From NCBI GenBank assembly GCA_001662425.1, contig BDDC01000066.1, forward strand, positions 44,048-93,605: a stretch of 49,558 nucleotides of DNA, written 5' to 3'. The stretch comes from Chlamydomonas sphaeroides (lineage: Eukaryota > Chlorophyta > Chlorophyceae > Chlamydomonadales > Chlamydomonadaceae). Positions 34,101 through 44,849 of the stretch are shown here, piece after piece. The notes under the pieces were generated by a model. The model searched no databases. It saw only the letters and a list, made by a program, of their open reading frames with translations, and was not told the origin of the DNA. How positions within the stretch are numbered: the first letter of the stretch is position 1; the number at the start of each line of letters is the position of its first letter. A program made the position numbers and the translations under genes.

Positions 34101-36526
34101 ACGACGCGGGCGCCGTCCCGTTCGGTGACGCCTCTCTCCATCGCTCGGGCGGACTGGGCGCAGCACGACAAGGTGCTTGCGGAGAAGCTGGCGGGGCTGG
34201 AGAAGACGTGGGTTGAGTCCGGCCAGGCCGGCAAGTCGCCGCTGCGTGCGAGCTGGAATGGCGACGCAGCGGACGGCAACGGCGGCATCGCCGCCGCGTT
34301 GGCCCGCGCGCGCTCGCCGGCGCCGATGCGGGCTGCCGCTGAGGCGGCGGCCGTGGCGGCGGCGCTCGACGGCGGTGCAGGCTTCGGCGTGCGGCAGCCA
34401 ACGCGGCAGCTGTCGATGCCGGCGCAGGGGCCTGGCGGCCGGCCCAGCGCGCTGGACCTGCGCGCGTCGATGGAGTACACAGAGCCAGCGCGCGTGCTTT
34501 CGCCTGTGCAGCAGAAGGTGCCGCCGGCACAGCCGCAGGCGAGGCCGCGGTATGCGGCATCGCCGGAGCCCATGCGGCCAGAGAAGGTGGCGGCCGCGGA
34601 CGGCAGCACGGTGGTGGGCGCGACGACGACTACGCCACGGCGTGACGCAGCCGGGAAAGGCGTCACGCCTCGCAGCACGCGCAGTGCCAAGGCCAAGGCC
34701 GTCACCCCCGGCAAGGCGGGCGCAGCAGCATCCTCATCCTCAGCAGCCGTCGCCCCGCAGCAGTCGGCCAGCCCCGAGCCGGCCGGCGCGACGCCCAGCC
34801 GCCGCGGCGGTGCGGTCACGCCCAGCCGCGTCTCGCGCAACGCCATTGCCGCCGGGGCCGCCGCGGCTGCCGTTGGAGCCGCCAGGGGCCTGCGCGTTAC
34901 GCCCGTCGCTCGCAGGTCCTGCAACCTGGACCTGTCCGGTGGGCTAGCGGCAGCGGCCGCCGAGGCAGCCGTCGCGCCGGCCGCCACGCCCAGCCGCGCG
35001 GGTCGCATCCCTGCACCGGCTGCCGCGACGGCGGCGGCCACCTCGGCGGCGGCGGGTGCCGCGGCAAACCGCACTCCTGGACGGGTGCGGCCTGGCGAGG
35101 GAGCTCGCGCTGTGGCTGTGCCCCAGCTGCGCATCCCCAACCCCGCAGACCAGGTGCCACTCGGCGTGAGGGCCGAGGGCTCTGGAGCGTGGGGCAGCGG
35201 CGTCGCCAGTGCCGAGCACAGTCGCGACTGGCAGGGCTTCCCGCTATCGCGCCGAGACCTCAGCCTCGGCGGCGCCAGTGGTGGCAGCAGTGGAGGCGGC
35301 GCTGCGCTGGCGGCGGAGCCGTCGTCCGCAAGCACGGATGACCTGACGCTGGCCTTGCCGCCGACGCCAACGGCACGGACGCCGGGTCGCGAGCAGCCGG
35401 CCGCAGAAGCAGGGCTTTTTAAGGCAACAACGACATTGGCCTCGGGGTCGACGCCGGAGTTCTCCCCTGAGACGGCGAAGCTGGTGTCGCGTGCCCTGGG
35501 CGAGCGCCTGCCGGGGCAGCCCAGGTATGGGGTGGGGCCGGAACAGGCACTGTGTGGCGGACGGGCGCGGTCCTGCGCTGGTACCGCACCGAGCAAGTAC
35601 TGCCGCGAAATTTGGTAACGGAGTTACATGCCGCATGGGGCGTGAGAGCGCAGGGACGTGGCGTGGGCCAGGGTCACAAGAGGAGCGCTGCATGTGACAT
35701 ATGTATTACAACGAAGGGTGCTGTGGGATTTTGGCAGAGGCCCCCTTGCACGGACCGCAGGACACAAGCCACTCAAGCCGCCGCCGGCGCCCCTTCACCC
35801 GCAGGCCCCAGCCGGCCTTCCCGGTGGCAGCCCCAGCGCCCGCTGCACCCAGCGTCGCTGCCGCCGGCAACGGCTCCCGCATCCCCATGTCGCCAGCGGG
35901 CGCGGCCCGCTCAGCTGCGCAGCCGCACCACCAGGGCGCGGCGGCTGTGGCGGCGGCCGCCGCCAGGGCGCGGCCCGGCGACCCGCCGCCGGCTGCGGCC
36001 GGAGCGGTGGCGCCCTGCACCGACGAGGACTGGCAGGCCGTGCCGCCCCGCATCCAGCAGACCTACCCGCGGCAGGCATTTGACCAACTGCTGGCCAGGA
36101 TGGCGGCCATGGCGGCCAGCAAGTAAGCTGGGCGCTCGGTTGGGCAACTGGCAAGCGCAGGCAGGGCAGCGTGTGCTGGCGGAGTGCGGCGGCCTTGCAA
36201 ACTCGCAGGGGGATCAACGCAGCCTCGCCGTAGGAGGTACCGTCTTCCGTGCGCCGCCCTTGGCCCTGCCCCCCCCCCCCTCGCTGCATCAGTTGTGTGC
36301 CCCGCACCGGACAGCCTCGAGCTTCTGACCGCTCTGCTCTGCACGTCCGCGTATGGTTGGCCGCCGCAGGACGGAGCCGGTGCAGGGCGCCTTCTACGTC
36401 AATGACGTGGAGCAACTGGGCCTGAGCAACATGACCGCGCGGCTGCTGATGAACGCGCTGGCGCGGATGGGCCGCGTGCAGGTCGCCACCGCGGGCGGCG
36501 TGCAGCAGTACAGGATGCTGCGATGA
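31190..36526 (+). CDS. SKA3: SKA3-like kinetochore protein, enlarged
   Basis: Eight exons: 31190-31319, 31409-31515, 31590-31746, 32598-32908, 33101-33395, 33520-35524, 35805-36122 and 36370-36526, in phase throughout, 1,159 residues. Residues about 10-115 form a helical coiled coil (VQRFAEELRGVTQQLNDGL, VLSDLQDEVGELQTEIEVLE, ELLGHCLALYQANRSTIQLL) ending HVEQYGYQEP. This parallels the SKA3 N-terminus, including the Tyr-Gly-Tyr after the last helix. MADLLARYNPP at 371-380 resembles the LLSKYN motif of SKA3, and LPPTPTARTPG near 945-955 has clustered Thr-Pro sites like the Cdk1-regulated part of SKA3. The middle is disordered, rich in Ala, Pro and TPxR motifs. The last about 90 residues (VPPRIQQTYPRQAFDQLLAR, GAFYVNDVEQLG, LLMNALARMGRVQVATAGG) resemble the winged-helix microtubule-binding domain of SKA1. 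SKA couples kinetochores to microtubules. The assignment rests on motif reading alone. Confidence 0.72.
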
Positions 36527-37028
36527 ACCGGGTGCTGTATGCAAGGGGGCCACAGTGTCGGTTGCTGTGCCACGGGCGTGCGGGGCTGCGCGCAGGTGGG
36601 GAGCAGCGTGCATTTTGAGAGAGGGACTTGGCCGAACCTGTCTAGGGAACTTACCTGGGCAAGACAGAGCCAGGAAGCTCACCTGAGCAGAGCGTGGTGG
36701 TGCGCTTTACCGAGCGTGTATGGATGGGGTTACATCCCTGTGGCAGTAGGTGACCCCGGCTGATGACGCGCATGGGTTTTGACTCGGAATTTAATTCCCG
36801 AGCTGACGGAGCGTGAAGTTTGGCCCTGTTGCGATGAAAACCCTTCTGCCTAGCGCAAGCAATGCTTTCTTTCAGTGCTTCTGTCTACCGTTTGTGGAGC
36901 GAAAAGGGAAATCGGCCCGGCCTTGAAAGGGCAAGGACGCACTACACATAGTACGGCGCCGTTGACTTGGTGCACAAGGCGATTCGGGGAGAAGGCCCTT
37001 CCCACGCCAATGTGAGCGAGCGGGCTGA

Positions 37029-37033
37029 TGTAA
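37029..37033 (+). other. TGTAA poly(A) signal candidate for SKA3-like gene
   Basis: First TGTAA after the stop at 36526, about 500 bp downstream. Confidence 0.45.
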
Positions 37034-37670
37034 ATTCGGCCTTGCCTGCCGAGCGAGCGGGCACAATACGCTGCACACGCTGACAAGCCCGAGGGGCACG
37101 CAGCACTCCTGCCGCCTGGCCGGGCTGCATGCTGAATGGCGGTGCACGGCCGCTGGCCAGCCGCGACTAGCCTCCACCGGCTGACGCGACAAGCGCTTGC
37201 TCGGCCCCAGCTGCGTCGCCTGGGCCCTCACTCCGTGGCGCGCTCACCCCACTGCGCCAGGCTGCACACAGCGTCACGACCAGAGGTCGCTCCCGCCAGC
37301 GCCAAAGCAAGCAGCTTTGCCTCGTGCTGATGCCGACGGCTCCGCAGCGCTGCTGGTTTGCCCACCAGCAGCAAGCAGGAGCGGCCGCAACAGCGCTGGC
37401 CTCACGGCCGCAGGCTCGCCAGGCGCCGCCCGGCGAGCTCCGTGCGCTGGGTCAGCTGCTGCCGCCGCCGTGCGCCAGAGCCGCCACCGCCACGCCCGCC
37501 AGCTCCAAGGCCGCTGCTGCCGCCTGCGCTGTGAGCCTGCACCGCTGCGCACGCTGCTATCCGCTGCTGCCCACCGCATCCCACCCAGCTGCTCGCCTCG
37601 TCCTGGGAGGCCCCCAGGGGCCCGGTGCTGCTCTGGCTCAGTAGGGGCGAGATCCTTGCGCGCTCCGTGG

Positions 37671-37675
37671 TTACA
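37671..37675 (-). other. TGTAA poly(A) signal candidate for RPS9
   Basis: TGTAA on the minus strand about 490 bp beyond the RPS9 stop at 38167. Confidence 0.4.
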
Positions 37676-38166
37676 GCATCCCTCGACCTCCTCCAACTCC
37701 TGCTGCTCGCCGCAACATGCAGCGTTCCGCTTACTCGTCGTCGGCGTCGCCATCGCCGCCCTTCCTGTAGGGGTTGCAGCAATGAAATGGAACATGTGCC
37801 GGCTGGTCAGTGGCGCCGACGCAAATGCCCCGCACAGTGCCCCGGACTGACCACGAAGCACAATGCCTTGTGCTGCCGAGGCTACGATGTTCGAGAACTT
37901 CGTCGGAAAGGTCTGTCCGCATCCATATTTTAGCGTCCCAAGCCTGGCAGCGCTTAGCTGTGTCGCAGTCTGGCAGCGCTCAACTGAACGGATGCGGGTC
38001 GCTGCAGATGGCCCCGGCGCTTGTGGGCCCTTGCTTCGGGGCCGCTTCGCCGATGTGTCCCTATCCAGCTCAACTATTTCAGTCAACCGGCACCCGCTCG
38101 CTGCCCAATCAGCTGCTGCGCTGGACTGTCAGCCACCCTGCACCACCGGGCGCGACTGCAGCCAAC

Positions 38167-39477
38167 TCACTTGTTGGCGTTCTTCCGCTTCACGCGGCCG
38201 GGGCGGCCGCCGCCGAAGGGGCTGGAGAGGGCGAAGTCAATGTGCTTCTGGCTGTCCACGCGCACCATGAAGCTGGGCACGTTGACCACCTGCTTGCCCA
38301 CGCTGTGTATGGCAACACAAGGCGCCAAGCGGGGGAAAGGGCGGCGAGGTGGGCGGAAGGGAGCGCGTCAGCGACATTTGCAGGCGTACGAGGCAGCGGC
38401 TTGGGAGCAGTGCGGTGGAGACCGGGGCTGCTGCGATAAGCACCACCATAAGCCGGTCGGTGGCGCCAGCTCCGCTGCCGGCGCCCGGCCAAGCCCCCTG
38501 CTCCGCCACGCCCTGTTCCGCGCCCTGCCCACTGCCGTGGCATCCGTTCGCCGGCGCGTGCGTTATGTAGCACTGCGCCTCACCGAATGTGGCGCTGGCG
38601 GATCAGCACGCGGGCGTGGTGGATGGACTTGGCCAGGCCCTGCTTGAAGACCAGGGTCTGCAGGCGGCGCTCCAGGAAGTCCTGCGCGCACGCCAACATA
38701 ATCGAGGCTTGAGTAAAAGCCCAATGCTGGTATTATGGCGACAAATTCTGCTATCGCTGCCGAGTGGCATGTCGCGCCGCCCGACGCGAGCCCGGAGGCG
38801 GCTCAGCAACTGAAGCATTTTCGCGCCGAGCCAAGCCTCCGATTGCTGCTGCCGAAATTGGTGCTGCCGCCGAGCCCGGCGGCCCACCTGGGGAGTGAGC
38901 GCCAGCACGTAATCGAGCTTGTCCTGGGTCTCGTTGAGCAGACCGTAGCGGTTCATGCGGCGCATGAGCGCGTTGCCCTCGAAGATGCGCTTCGGGTCCT
39001 TCTCCTCGAGCGTGAGCAGCACACGCGCAGCGTTGCGAATCTTGCTCAGCACCATCTGCACGCGCCAGAGCTCGCGCTTGTTGCGCAGGCCGTACTCGCC
39101 GACAAGCTTCAGCTCAGCGTCGAGGCGCTCCTTCTCATAGGGGCGCCGGGGCTTCTTGAAGGTCTTGCCATCTGCAGCAAAGAACGGCAGCGCAACGTAT
39201 CAGCCTAAGCGAGGTTCGCACCAGTAAATACTTGACTGGTCGCGGCTCCAAGCGCTGGCGGTGCGCCTCCGTGAGGAATTGGCGGCCTCCGCCGGGCATG
39301 GGCGGCGCCAGGGCTGCTCGCCAGCAGTCCACGCTGACGCAGCTGCTACGTGGTAGCTACTAGTCGTCATAGTCGCCTGGGTGCGCCGGAAAGCAAGCAG
39401 GCTGCGTCCGGACTCCCCGCCGCCCCGCCGCGAGTATGCAAGAGCTCACAGTTCCGGTAGAATCCTATCTTCGGCAT
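38167..39477 (-). CDS. RPS9: 40S ribosomal protein S9 (uS4)
   Basis: Cytosolic small-subunit ribosomal protein, eukaryotic homologue of bacterial S4, an early rRNA binder near the decoding region. Four exons: 39477-39450, 39171-38888, 38681-38584 and 38302-38167, phases 1, 0, 2, giving 181 residues, the family's usual length. The first exon is only 28 bases (MPKIGFYRNY after joining) and matches the conserved N-terminus of plant S9, which fixes the start. Then come GKTFKKPRRPYEKERLDAEL, LVGEYGLRNKRELWRVQ and FEGNALMRRMNRYGLL. The S4 RNA-binding segment reads DFLERRLQTLVFKQGLAKSI and HHARVLIRQRHIRVGKQVVN, and the basic tail SPFGGGRPGRVKRKNANK ends the protein. Head-to-head with lipoyl synthase. 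Confidence 0.97.
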
Positions 39478-39833
39478 CTTGGCAAGCTCTGGTTGCCCTA
39501 CCAGAACCTGAAAGAGGGACTTGTATTCGGGTCCCACCCGGCCAACACCACCCGGACCCCCATGCACAAACAGGCATGGTACCACGCAACGCAACTCATT
39601 CTTTCAGTCTACGCACCCTACAATTATTGGCCTGCTCTAAATAGTGAGCTAGGTAGAGAGTCTCCACGCGCTCTGGCGCAAACCAGGCCCTCCAACGGTC
39701 TCGCCCAACGTCACGCTTCACGCGTTTGCTGAGGCTCGCCGCCGCACTGCTGCTCCTGACCGTGCCGGAGACTCTCATCCAGGTCGCCAGCTCGCCAGCG
39801 GGTGCTCGGCGCCATCCCATCCCACGTTTGCAC
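39478..39833. promoter_or_regulatory. Bidirectional promoter region, RPS9 / lipoyl synthase
   Basis: 356 bp between divergent start codons. It must carry both 5' UTRs and the core promoters. The part at 39,590-39,650 is relatively AT-rich (CAATTATTGG, CTAAATAG), a plausible shared core. No specific factor site can be named. Confidence 0.5.
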
Positions 39834-42800
39834 ATGGCGCTCGCAGCAAGCGGCCTGCTGAGGGCTGGATGTGGCCCTTGGCTAGCCGGACAAGCGCAGC
39901 AGATGGCTGGGAGCCTCGGCCTGCTCGCGTCGTCACCGGGCCTGCATCGGCTCGGCGCTGGGCTGGCCACGTCCAGCTCCCCCGCCCAGGCCCCGGCTGA
40001 GGCTGCTGTCGCCGCCCAGACGGCGCCCTCCACCTCTGGCCAGCAGCCTGCGATAGCGGTGGAGGCGCTGCGAAGAAAGCTGGCCCAGGGTACGTGCCGT
40101 CCGCGCTGGGGCCGCCGGTACCGGCTTTTGCGCATGTGGATAAGCGGCAGCGTCCGCGTGGCCCAGCCCTCCACGCCCCGTCATACCGGCAGCGCCCCTT
40201 GCCGTTGCTCGAGGGCGCTCAGCCATGGGCGAGACTCTGCGGGGCCTGGGTGTGCCCCGGCAGCGCACAGCAGCGGGCGCAGGCCAGCCCCCGGGCAAGC
40301 CGGCGGAGGCCCCTGGCCGCACGAAGCCGGTGGCCCCGAGCGACAGGGCCCAAGGCGACCTCAGGCCTGCCGCATGCCCCGTACGGGCTGCCGAGGACTG
40401 CCGAGCCCGGCGCCTCCCGGCAAGGGCCAGCGGTCGCACAGGCCCCGCCACCGGTGCCGGCCCTGGGTGCCGCTGGCGACCCGCCCGCCTACCGCCGGCC
40501 AGCTGCGTGCCCGGCAGCCGGCAGCCGGGCGCCTGCTGCCGCCGGCTCCGCGGCAGCTTGGCGCGGCGGCATGGCGGGGGCTCAGGGGGGCCCCGGCGTG
40601 AGGCTGCCGAGGGCGTTCGTGAGAGCTGCGGCCCCGTGAGAGCTGCAGCCCCGGCGGCAGCGGAGTTGTAGCCCCGGCGGCATCCGCCTGCAGCACAGGC
40701 TCGGGGCAGCGCTGCACGCCGTGCCAGCCGCCGCCGCGTGCCGGCCCGCAGCCACGCGCCTCGCTGCACAGTGCAAGGGGGAGATGTGGGCCACGCGTAC
40801 CCCGGCCGCCGGACTGCTGACGCCGCCCGTGTTGGCCCGCTGCGCTCCTGTCCGCACACCTTGCCGCTCTGCAACCCTGTTCCCCCACCCACCCAGGCCA
40901 CACGCCCCATGGCGCTGTGGCCCCGACGGGCCCTCCATCCCGCCCGCAGCCCTCGGCCGATCCTCAACCCGCCCATCCCGCCCTGTCGCCCTCGGTCCAT
41001 GTCCCGCTCCCGACCAGGCCCCGACTTCTCCGACTTCGTGACGGGCAAGGAGGTGGTGGAGCAGTACAGCGTGGCGGCGCCCAGCTGGACGGTGGGGCGG
41101 AGGGGCCGGGGAGGGGAAGGAGGAGCATGGGAGGCAGGTGGGGAGGCAGGTCGTGGGCTTGCAGGGCGTGCGGCACGGCGTGAAGGGGCAGCATCCCACC
41201 TGCAGCGCCGGCCAAGCAGGCTGCGGCTGTTGGGTCCGCAGAGCGGCAGGCCCCGGTGGCCGCAGGGGCGAGGGCAGGGGAAGGGGAGGGGGAGGCGAGG
41301 GGGAGAGCTGCAGCATGGAGGGCAGAGGGGCGGGGTGGACAGTCGGGGGAGAGGGGCAGGTCGTGACGCGAGGAGCAGGACAGGGAGGATTCGGGTGAGG
41401 AGGGTTGAGGACCGCGTGGGAGGGCGGCCCGGTGAGCGATGTAGGGCGGGTCCGACGCTGCATGGCGTGGCCCTGGGCCACACATGGGCTGGCTGTGGTG
41501 GAGGGCGCCGATGCGCCGTAGCCTGCACACAGCAGTCGGGGAGAGTCTGACGCACAAAGCGATAACGAGCACCGCGAGGCGCCTTGCGGCGGGCTGCCGT
41601 GGCTGCCACCTGCCTAGCGCGCGGCTGTGTGGTGGCGGCGCTGCTGCTCAGCCGGCAGGTCGCTGCTGGCGCCGAGAAGCAGCCCCGCAGGGGGCCTGGC
41701 GGCCGGCGCTGCCACCCCGTGCCCTCACCGCGCGTTGTGCCGTCGCACCCACACCTCCGGCCCCTCCCGCCCCTCCCGCTGCCGGCCCTCAGGCCAAGAA
41801 GCGCAAGCCCGACTGGATGAAGCGCCCCAAGCTGCCCGGCGGCGAAAAGTACACGGGTGCGGCCGCCAGCGTGTGCGGAGGCAGGGCAGCGGGCAGGGCA
41901 GGGGGCTGCAGCCGCTGACACACCTGGCCCGTGGCCCCGCTGCCGGCCCCGCCCCGCCCGTAAGCCGTTCTAGCCCCTAGCCGCAACCGGCTCAGGCCCA
42001 CCCCCGGCGGCCCCCTCCCGCCAGCGCGCCTGCTCCTCCCCCGCTTCCCGCCGCATGGGCCCGTGAGCATGCGAGGTGTGGGTGGGGCTGCCTGGCAAGC
42101 GGACCGCCATCTGCGTCCGTGCCTTCCCGCCCCCCTGTCGCCACTCCGTCCAGAGATCAAGGCCAAGCTGCGCGAGCTCAAGCTGTCCACAGTGTGCGAG
42201 GAGGCCAAGTGCCCCAACCTGGGCGAGTGCTGGGGCGGCGGCGACGGCCACACCGCCACCGCCACCATCATGCTCATGGGCGACACCTGCACGCGCGGCT
42301 GCAGGTGGGAGGGGCGGGCCGGGAGGGAACAGGAGGCAGGATGGGAGGGGGGAGCAGGTGACGCAAGGGGGGCCGGATGGCGTGGGGGCGGAGGTGCGGT
42401 GGCCTGGATGGGGCCAGGGTATGTGCTGCACAGGCGGCAGCCGTTGCCGTACCGCTTGCTGTTGCCGCCATCGCCGCCAGGTTCCTGTCGCCAGGGCGCC
42501 TCATCCCGGCCCGCACCTGCCCGCACCTGCCTGCCTGCCGCCCGCCGGTGCCGCCGCCAGGTTCTGCGCGGTCAAGACCAGCAAGGCGCCGCCGCCGCTG
42601 GACCCGCAAGAGCCGGAGAATGTGTCCAAGGCCATCGCCGCCTGGGGGCTGGACTACGTGGTGCTTACCAGGTGGGTGCAGGGCGAGGGGAGGAGAGGAG
42701 AGGGGAGGAGAGGAGGAGGGCGTGTGTGTCGATGCAGTGCGGCTGGACCACGTTTGGTAGGCCCCAGGGAGGAGGGTGAGAAAGGGGGTTGCGGAATAAG

Positions 42801-44849
42801 AGGCGTGGAGGGCCGGCGGCCTGCGCGCTTGGGCTCCTCCGCCGCTGCCTTGCCTCGGCGTAAGGCCTGACGCAGCCCTGGGCCCGGTTCATGAATGCAC
42901 ACGCAACTCCCCACGCCCGCCTCTCTCCACTCCCCACTCCCCGCTGCCCCCTTGCTCCGCAGCGTGGACCGGGACGACCTGGCCGACGGCGGCGCCTCCC
43001 ACATCGCCGCCACCATCCGGCAGCTCAAGCAGCGCACCGACGGCGCGCTGCTGGTGGAGGCGCTGGTGCCGGACTTCCAGGGCGACATGGGCTGCGTGCA
43101 GGTGGGGCGGGGTAGGGTGGAGGGGGGTGGGTGCAGGCAAAGGGTTTGCTTTGGGAAAGCGGAGCACCGTTGACCACGTACCATGGGCTGCGCGTCGGGT
43201 GGGGTTGGGAGGAAAAAGAGCAGTGAAAAGTGGGTTTGGGATGTTGGGTGGGGTGATGCGCACCGGGGTGGTTGCGCCGGCGTGCGTGGCCAGGGGGTGC
43301 GTGCCGGGCTGGGGCTCCCGAGTGGCAGCGGGGTTGAACGGTCGGCGCTAGGCGGACTTCCGCTCTGTGGACCGTGCCCTGATGTCCCCTGGCCCTGGCC
43401 CCCCACCGACCTCCCGCAGACCATCGTGGAGAGTGGGCTGGACGTGTACGCCCACAACATCGAGACCGTGGAGCGGCTGCAGGTGGGGTGGGGCCAGGGG
43501 GAGCAGGCGGCAGGGGTGGGGCCAGGGGAAGGGGGGCAGGCGGCAGGGGTGGGGGCAGGGGAAAAGTGGGCAGGCGGCAGGGGTGGTGCGGGGCAGGGGG
43601 AGCAGGCCGCAGGGGTGGTGCGGGGCAGCGGGTGGCCCCCATGAAGCTTGCCGCGTCCAGCATGACTGCCGTGCTCCTGGCTGCCCTCCAACACGACTCC
43701 ATCTTCCTGCTGTGGTCGATCCGCTGCTGCCGGCCCCTACCGCGCCCCTGCCTGCCTGCCTGCCTGCCCCCTGCTGCCGCAGGGCGAGGTGCGCGACCGG
43801 CGCGCGGGCTGGGCGCAGAGCCTGTCCACGCTGCGGCGGGCCAAGGAGCTGGGCGCCAAGGTGCGGACCGGGCGCTGCGGGGGGGGGGGAAGCAGCAGGG
43901 AGCAGCAGGGAGCAGCAGGGAGCAGCCGCAGGGAGCAGCAGGGAACAGCAGGGAGCAGCAGGGAGCAGCAGGGAGCAGCAGGGAGCAGCCGGGAGCAGCC
44001 GGGAGCAGCAGGGAGCAGCCGCAGGGAGTTGGCTTGAACCGTACTGACGGCGCAACGCGCAACGTGATCTCCTCCCGCCCCCTGCCCGCCCCTGCTGCCG
44101 TGCCCCCTGGCGCCCTCCCGGCAGGTGACCAAGTCGTCCATCATGCTGGGCTGCGGCGAGACGCAGGAGGAGGTGGTGGCCACGCTGCAGGCGCTGCGGT
44201 GGGTCCGGGGTGTGGGCGCCTAGGAACCCAGGGTGCGGGCAGAGTTAGGCAGGGGCTGGGTCGCCAGTCCAGTTGAGAACGCGGGCCCGTGACCCTGTCC
44301 TCACCTCTTCCGTGTCGCGACCTTTAACGCAGACACGCAACTCCCTCCTCCCTCCTTTCCCACCCGCCGCCGCAGGGCCAACAATGTGGACGTGGTGACG
44401 CTGGGCCAGTACATGAGGCCCACCAAGAAACACATGTCGGTGGCGGAGTTCGTGACGCCCGAGGCGTTCAAGGCCTACGAGGAGATCGCCAAGGTAAGCG
44501 CGGCCGCTTCACGGCGCGTCGCGGCTGCCGGAGCCGCCGCCCTGCCGCGCCCTGCCTGCTGCCTGCCCCCACCCGCCCGCCGTCCACACCATTCGCACCA
44601 TGGCAACGTGTCCCACCTTGGTCCCGCCCGCAGTCTCGATCTATCCCGCACCCCTCCCTCGTCCTGCCCCCTTCCCCTTCACACCCTCTCACGTCCCCGC
44701 AGTCCATGGGCTTCCTGTACGTGGCCTCGGGGCCCATGGTGCGCTCCTCCTACCGGGCCGGCGAGTTCTACCTCACCAACGTGCTCAAGGGCCGGCAGCC
44801 GGGCCAGCAGCCGGCGGCGGGCCAGCCGGCGGCCGCCGCCACGGCGTAG
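39834..44849 (+). CDS. LIP1: Lipoyl synthase, mitochondrial
   Basis: Radical-SAM enzyme that inserts two sulfurs into octanoyl-lysine to make lipoyl groups for the mitochondrial 2-oxoacid dehydrogenases and glycine cleavage H protein. Eleven exons: 39834-40089, 41018-41091, 41793-41856, 42154-42304, 42561-42671, 42963-43101, 43420-43482, 43783-43860, 44125-44198, 44376-44493 and 44703-44849, all in phase, 424 residues. Residues 1-60 are rich in Ala, Ser, Leu and Gly with scattered Arg and no acidic residues, fitting a mitochondrial targeting peptide. GPDFSDFV and KRKPDWMKRPKLPGGEKY are typical of the mitochondrial form. Auxiliary cluster ligands are Cys146, Cys151 and Cys157 (CEEAKCPNLGEC). 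The SAM cluster is Cys177, Cys181 and Cys184 (CTRGCRFC). The conserved serine ligand lies in VRSSYRAGE near 391. A short Gln/Ala/Pro tail closes the protein. The plastid isoform would be the alternative, but the N-terminal region fits the mitochondrial one better. Confidence 0.96.
43483..43640 (+). repeat. G-rich minisatellite in LIP1 intron 7
   Basis: About four imperfect units of roughly 36 bp built from GGGGCAGG, GCAGGCGGCAGGGGTG and GGGGAGCAGG fill the start of the intron between exons 43420-43482 and 43783-43860. Runs of G make quadruplex folding possible on this strand. Confidence 0.7.
43891..44028 (+). repeat. 10-bp minisatellite (AGCAGCAGGG)n in LIP1 intron 8
   Basis: About thirteen units of AGCAGCAGGG, with two enlarged to 13 bp (AGCAGCCGCAGGG) and a few single-base variants, preceded by a run of ten G. 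It occupies half of the 264-bp intron between exons 43783-43860 and 44125-44198. Array length is likely to vary between strains. Confidence 0.9.

Larger units (their letters stand above)
36527..38166. other. Convergent 3' region, SKA3-like and RPS9
   Basis: About 1.6 kb between the stops of the SKA3-like gene (plus) and RPS9 (minus). It contains TGTAA signals for both. Open frames here (for example 37274-38086 minus, 37197-37850 plus) have low-complexity, Arg/Ala-rich translations and no recognisable domain, so I treat the stretch as 3' UTR plus spacer. Confidence 0.5.

Noticed and set aside
33647..35596. 649-codon minus-strand open frame
   Set aside because: Mirror of the large SKA3-like exon; plus-strand exons join in phase to conserved N- and C-terminal parts, while this frame has low-complexity Ala/Gly/Ser composition and no motif.
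37274..38086. 270-codon minus-strand open frame downstream of RPS9
   Set aside because: It spans the likely RPS9 poly(A) signal and 3' UTR, and its translation decays into Arg/Ala/Trp repeats with no motif.
39933..41921. 662-codon minus-strand open frame over LIP1
   Set aside because: Covers lipoyl synthase exons 1-3 and their introns in antisense; composition is Arg/Pro/Ala-rich with no domain.
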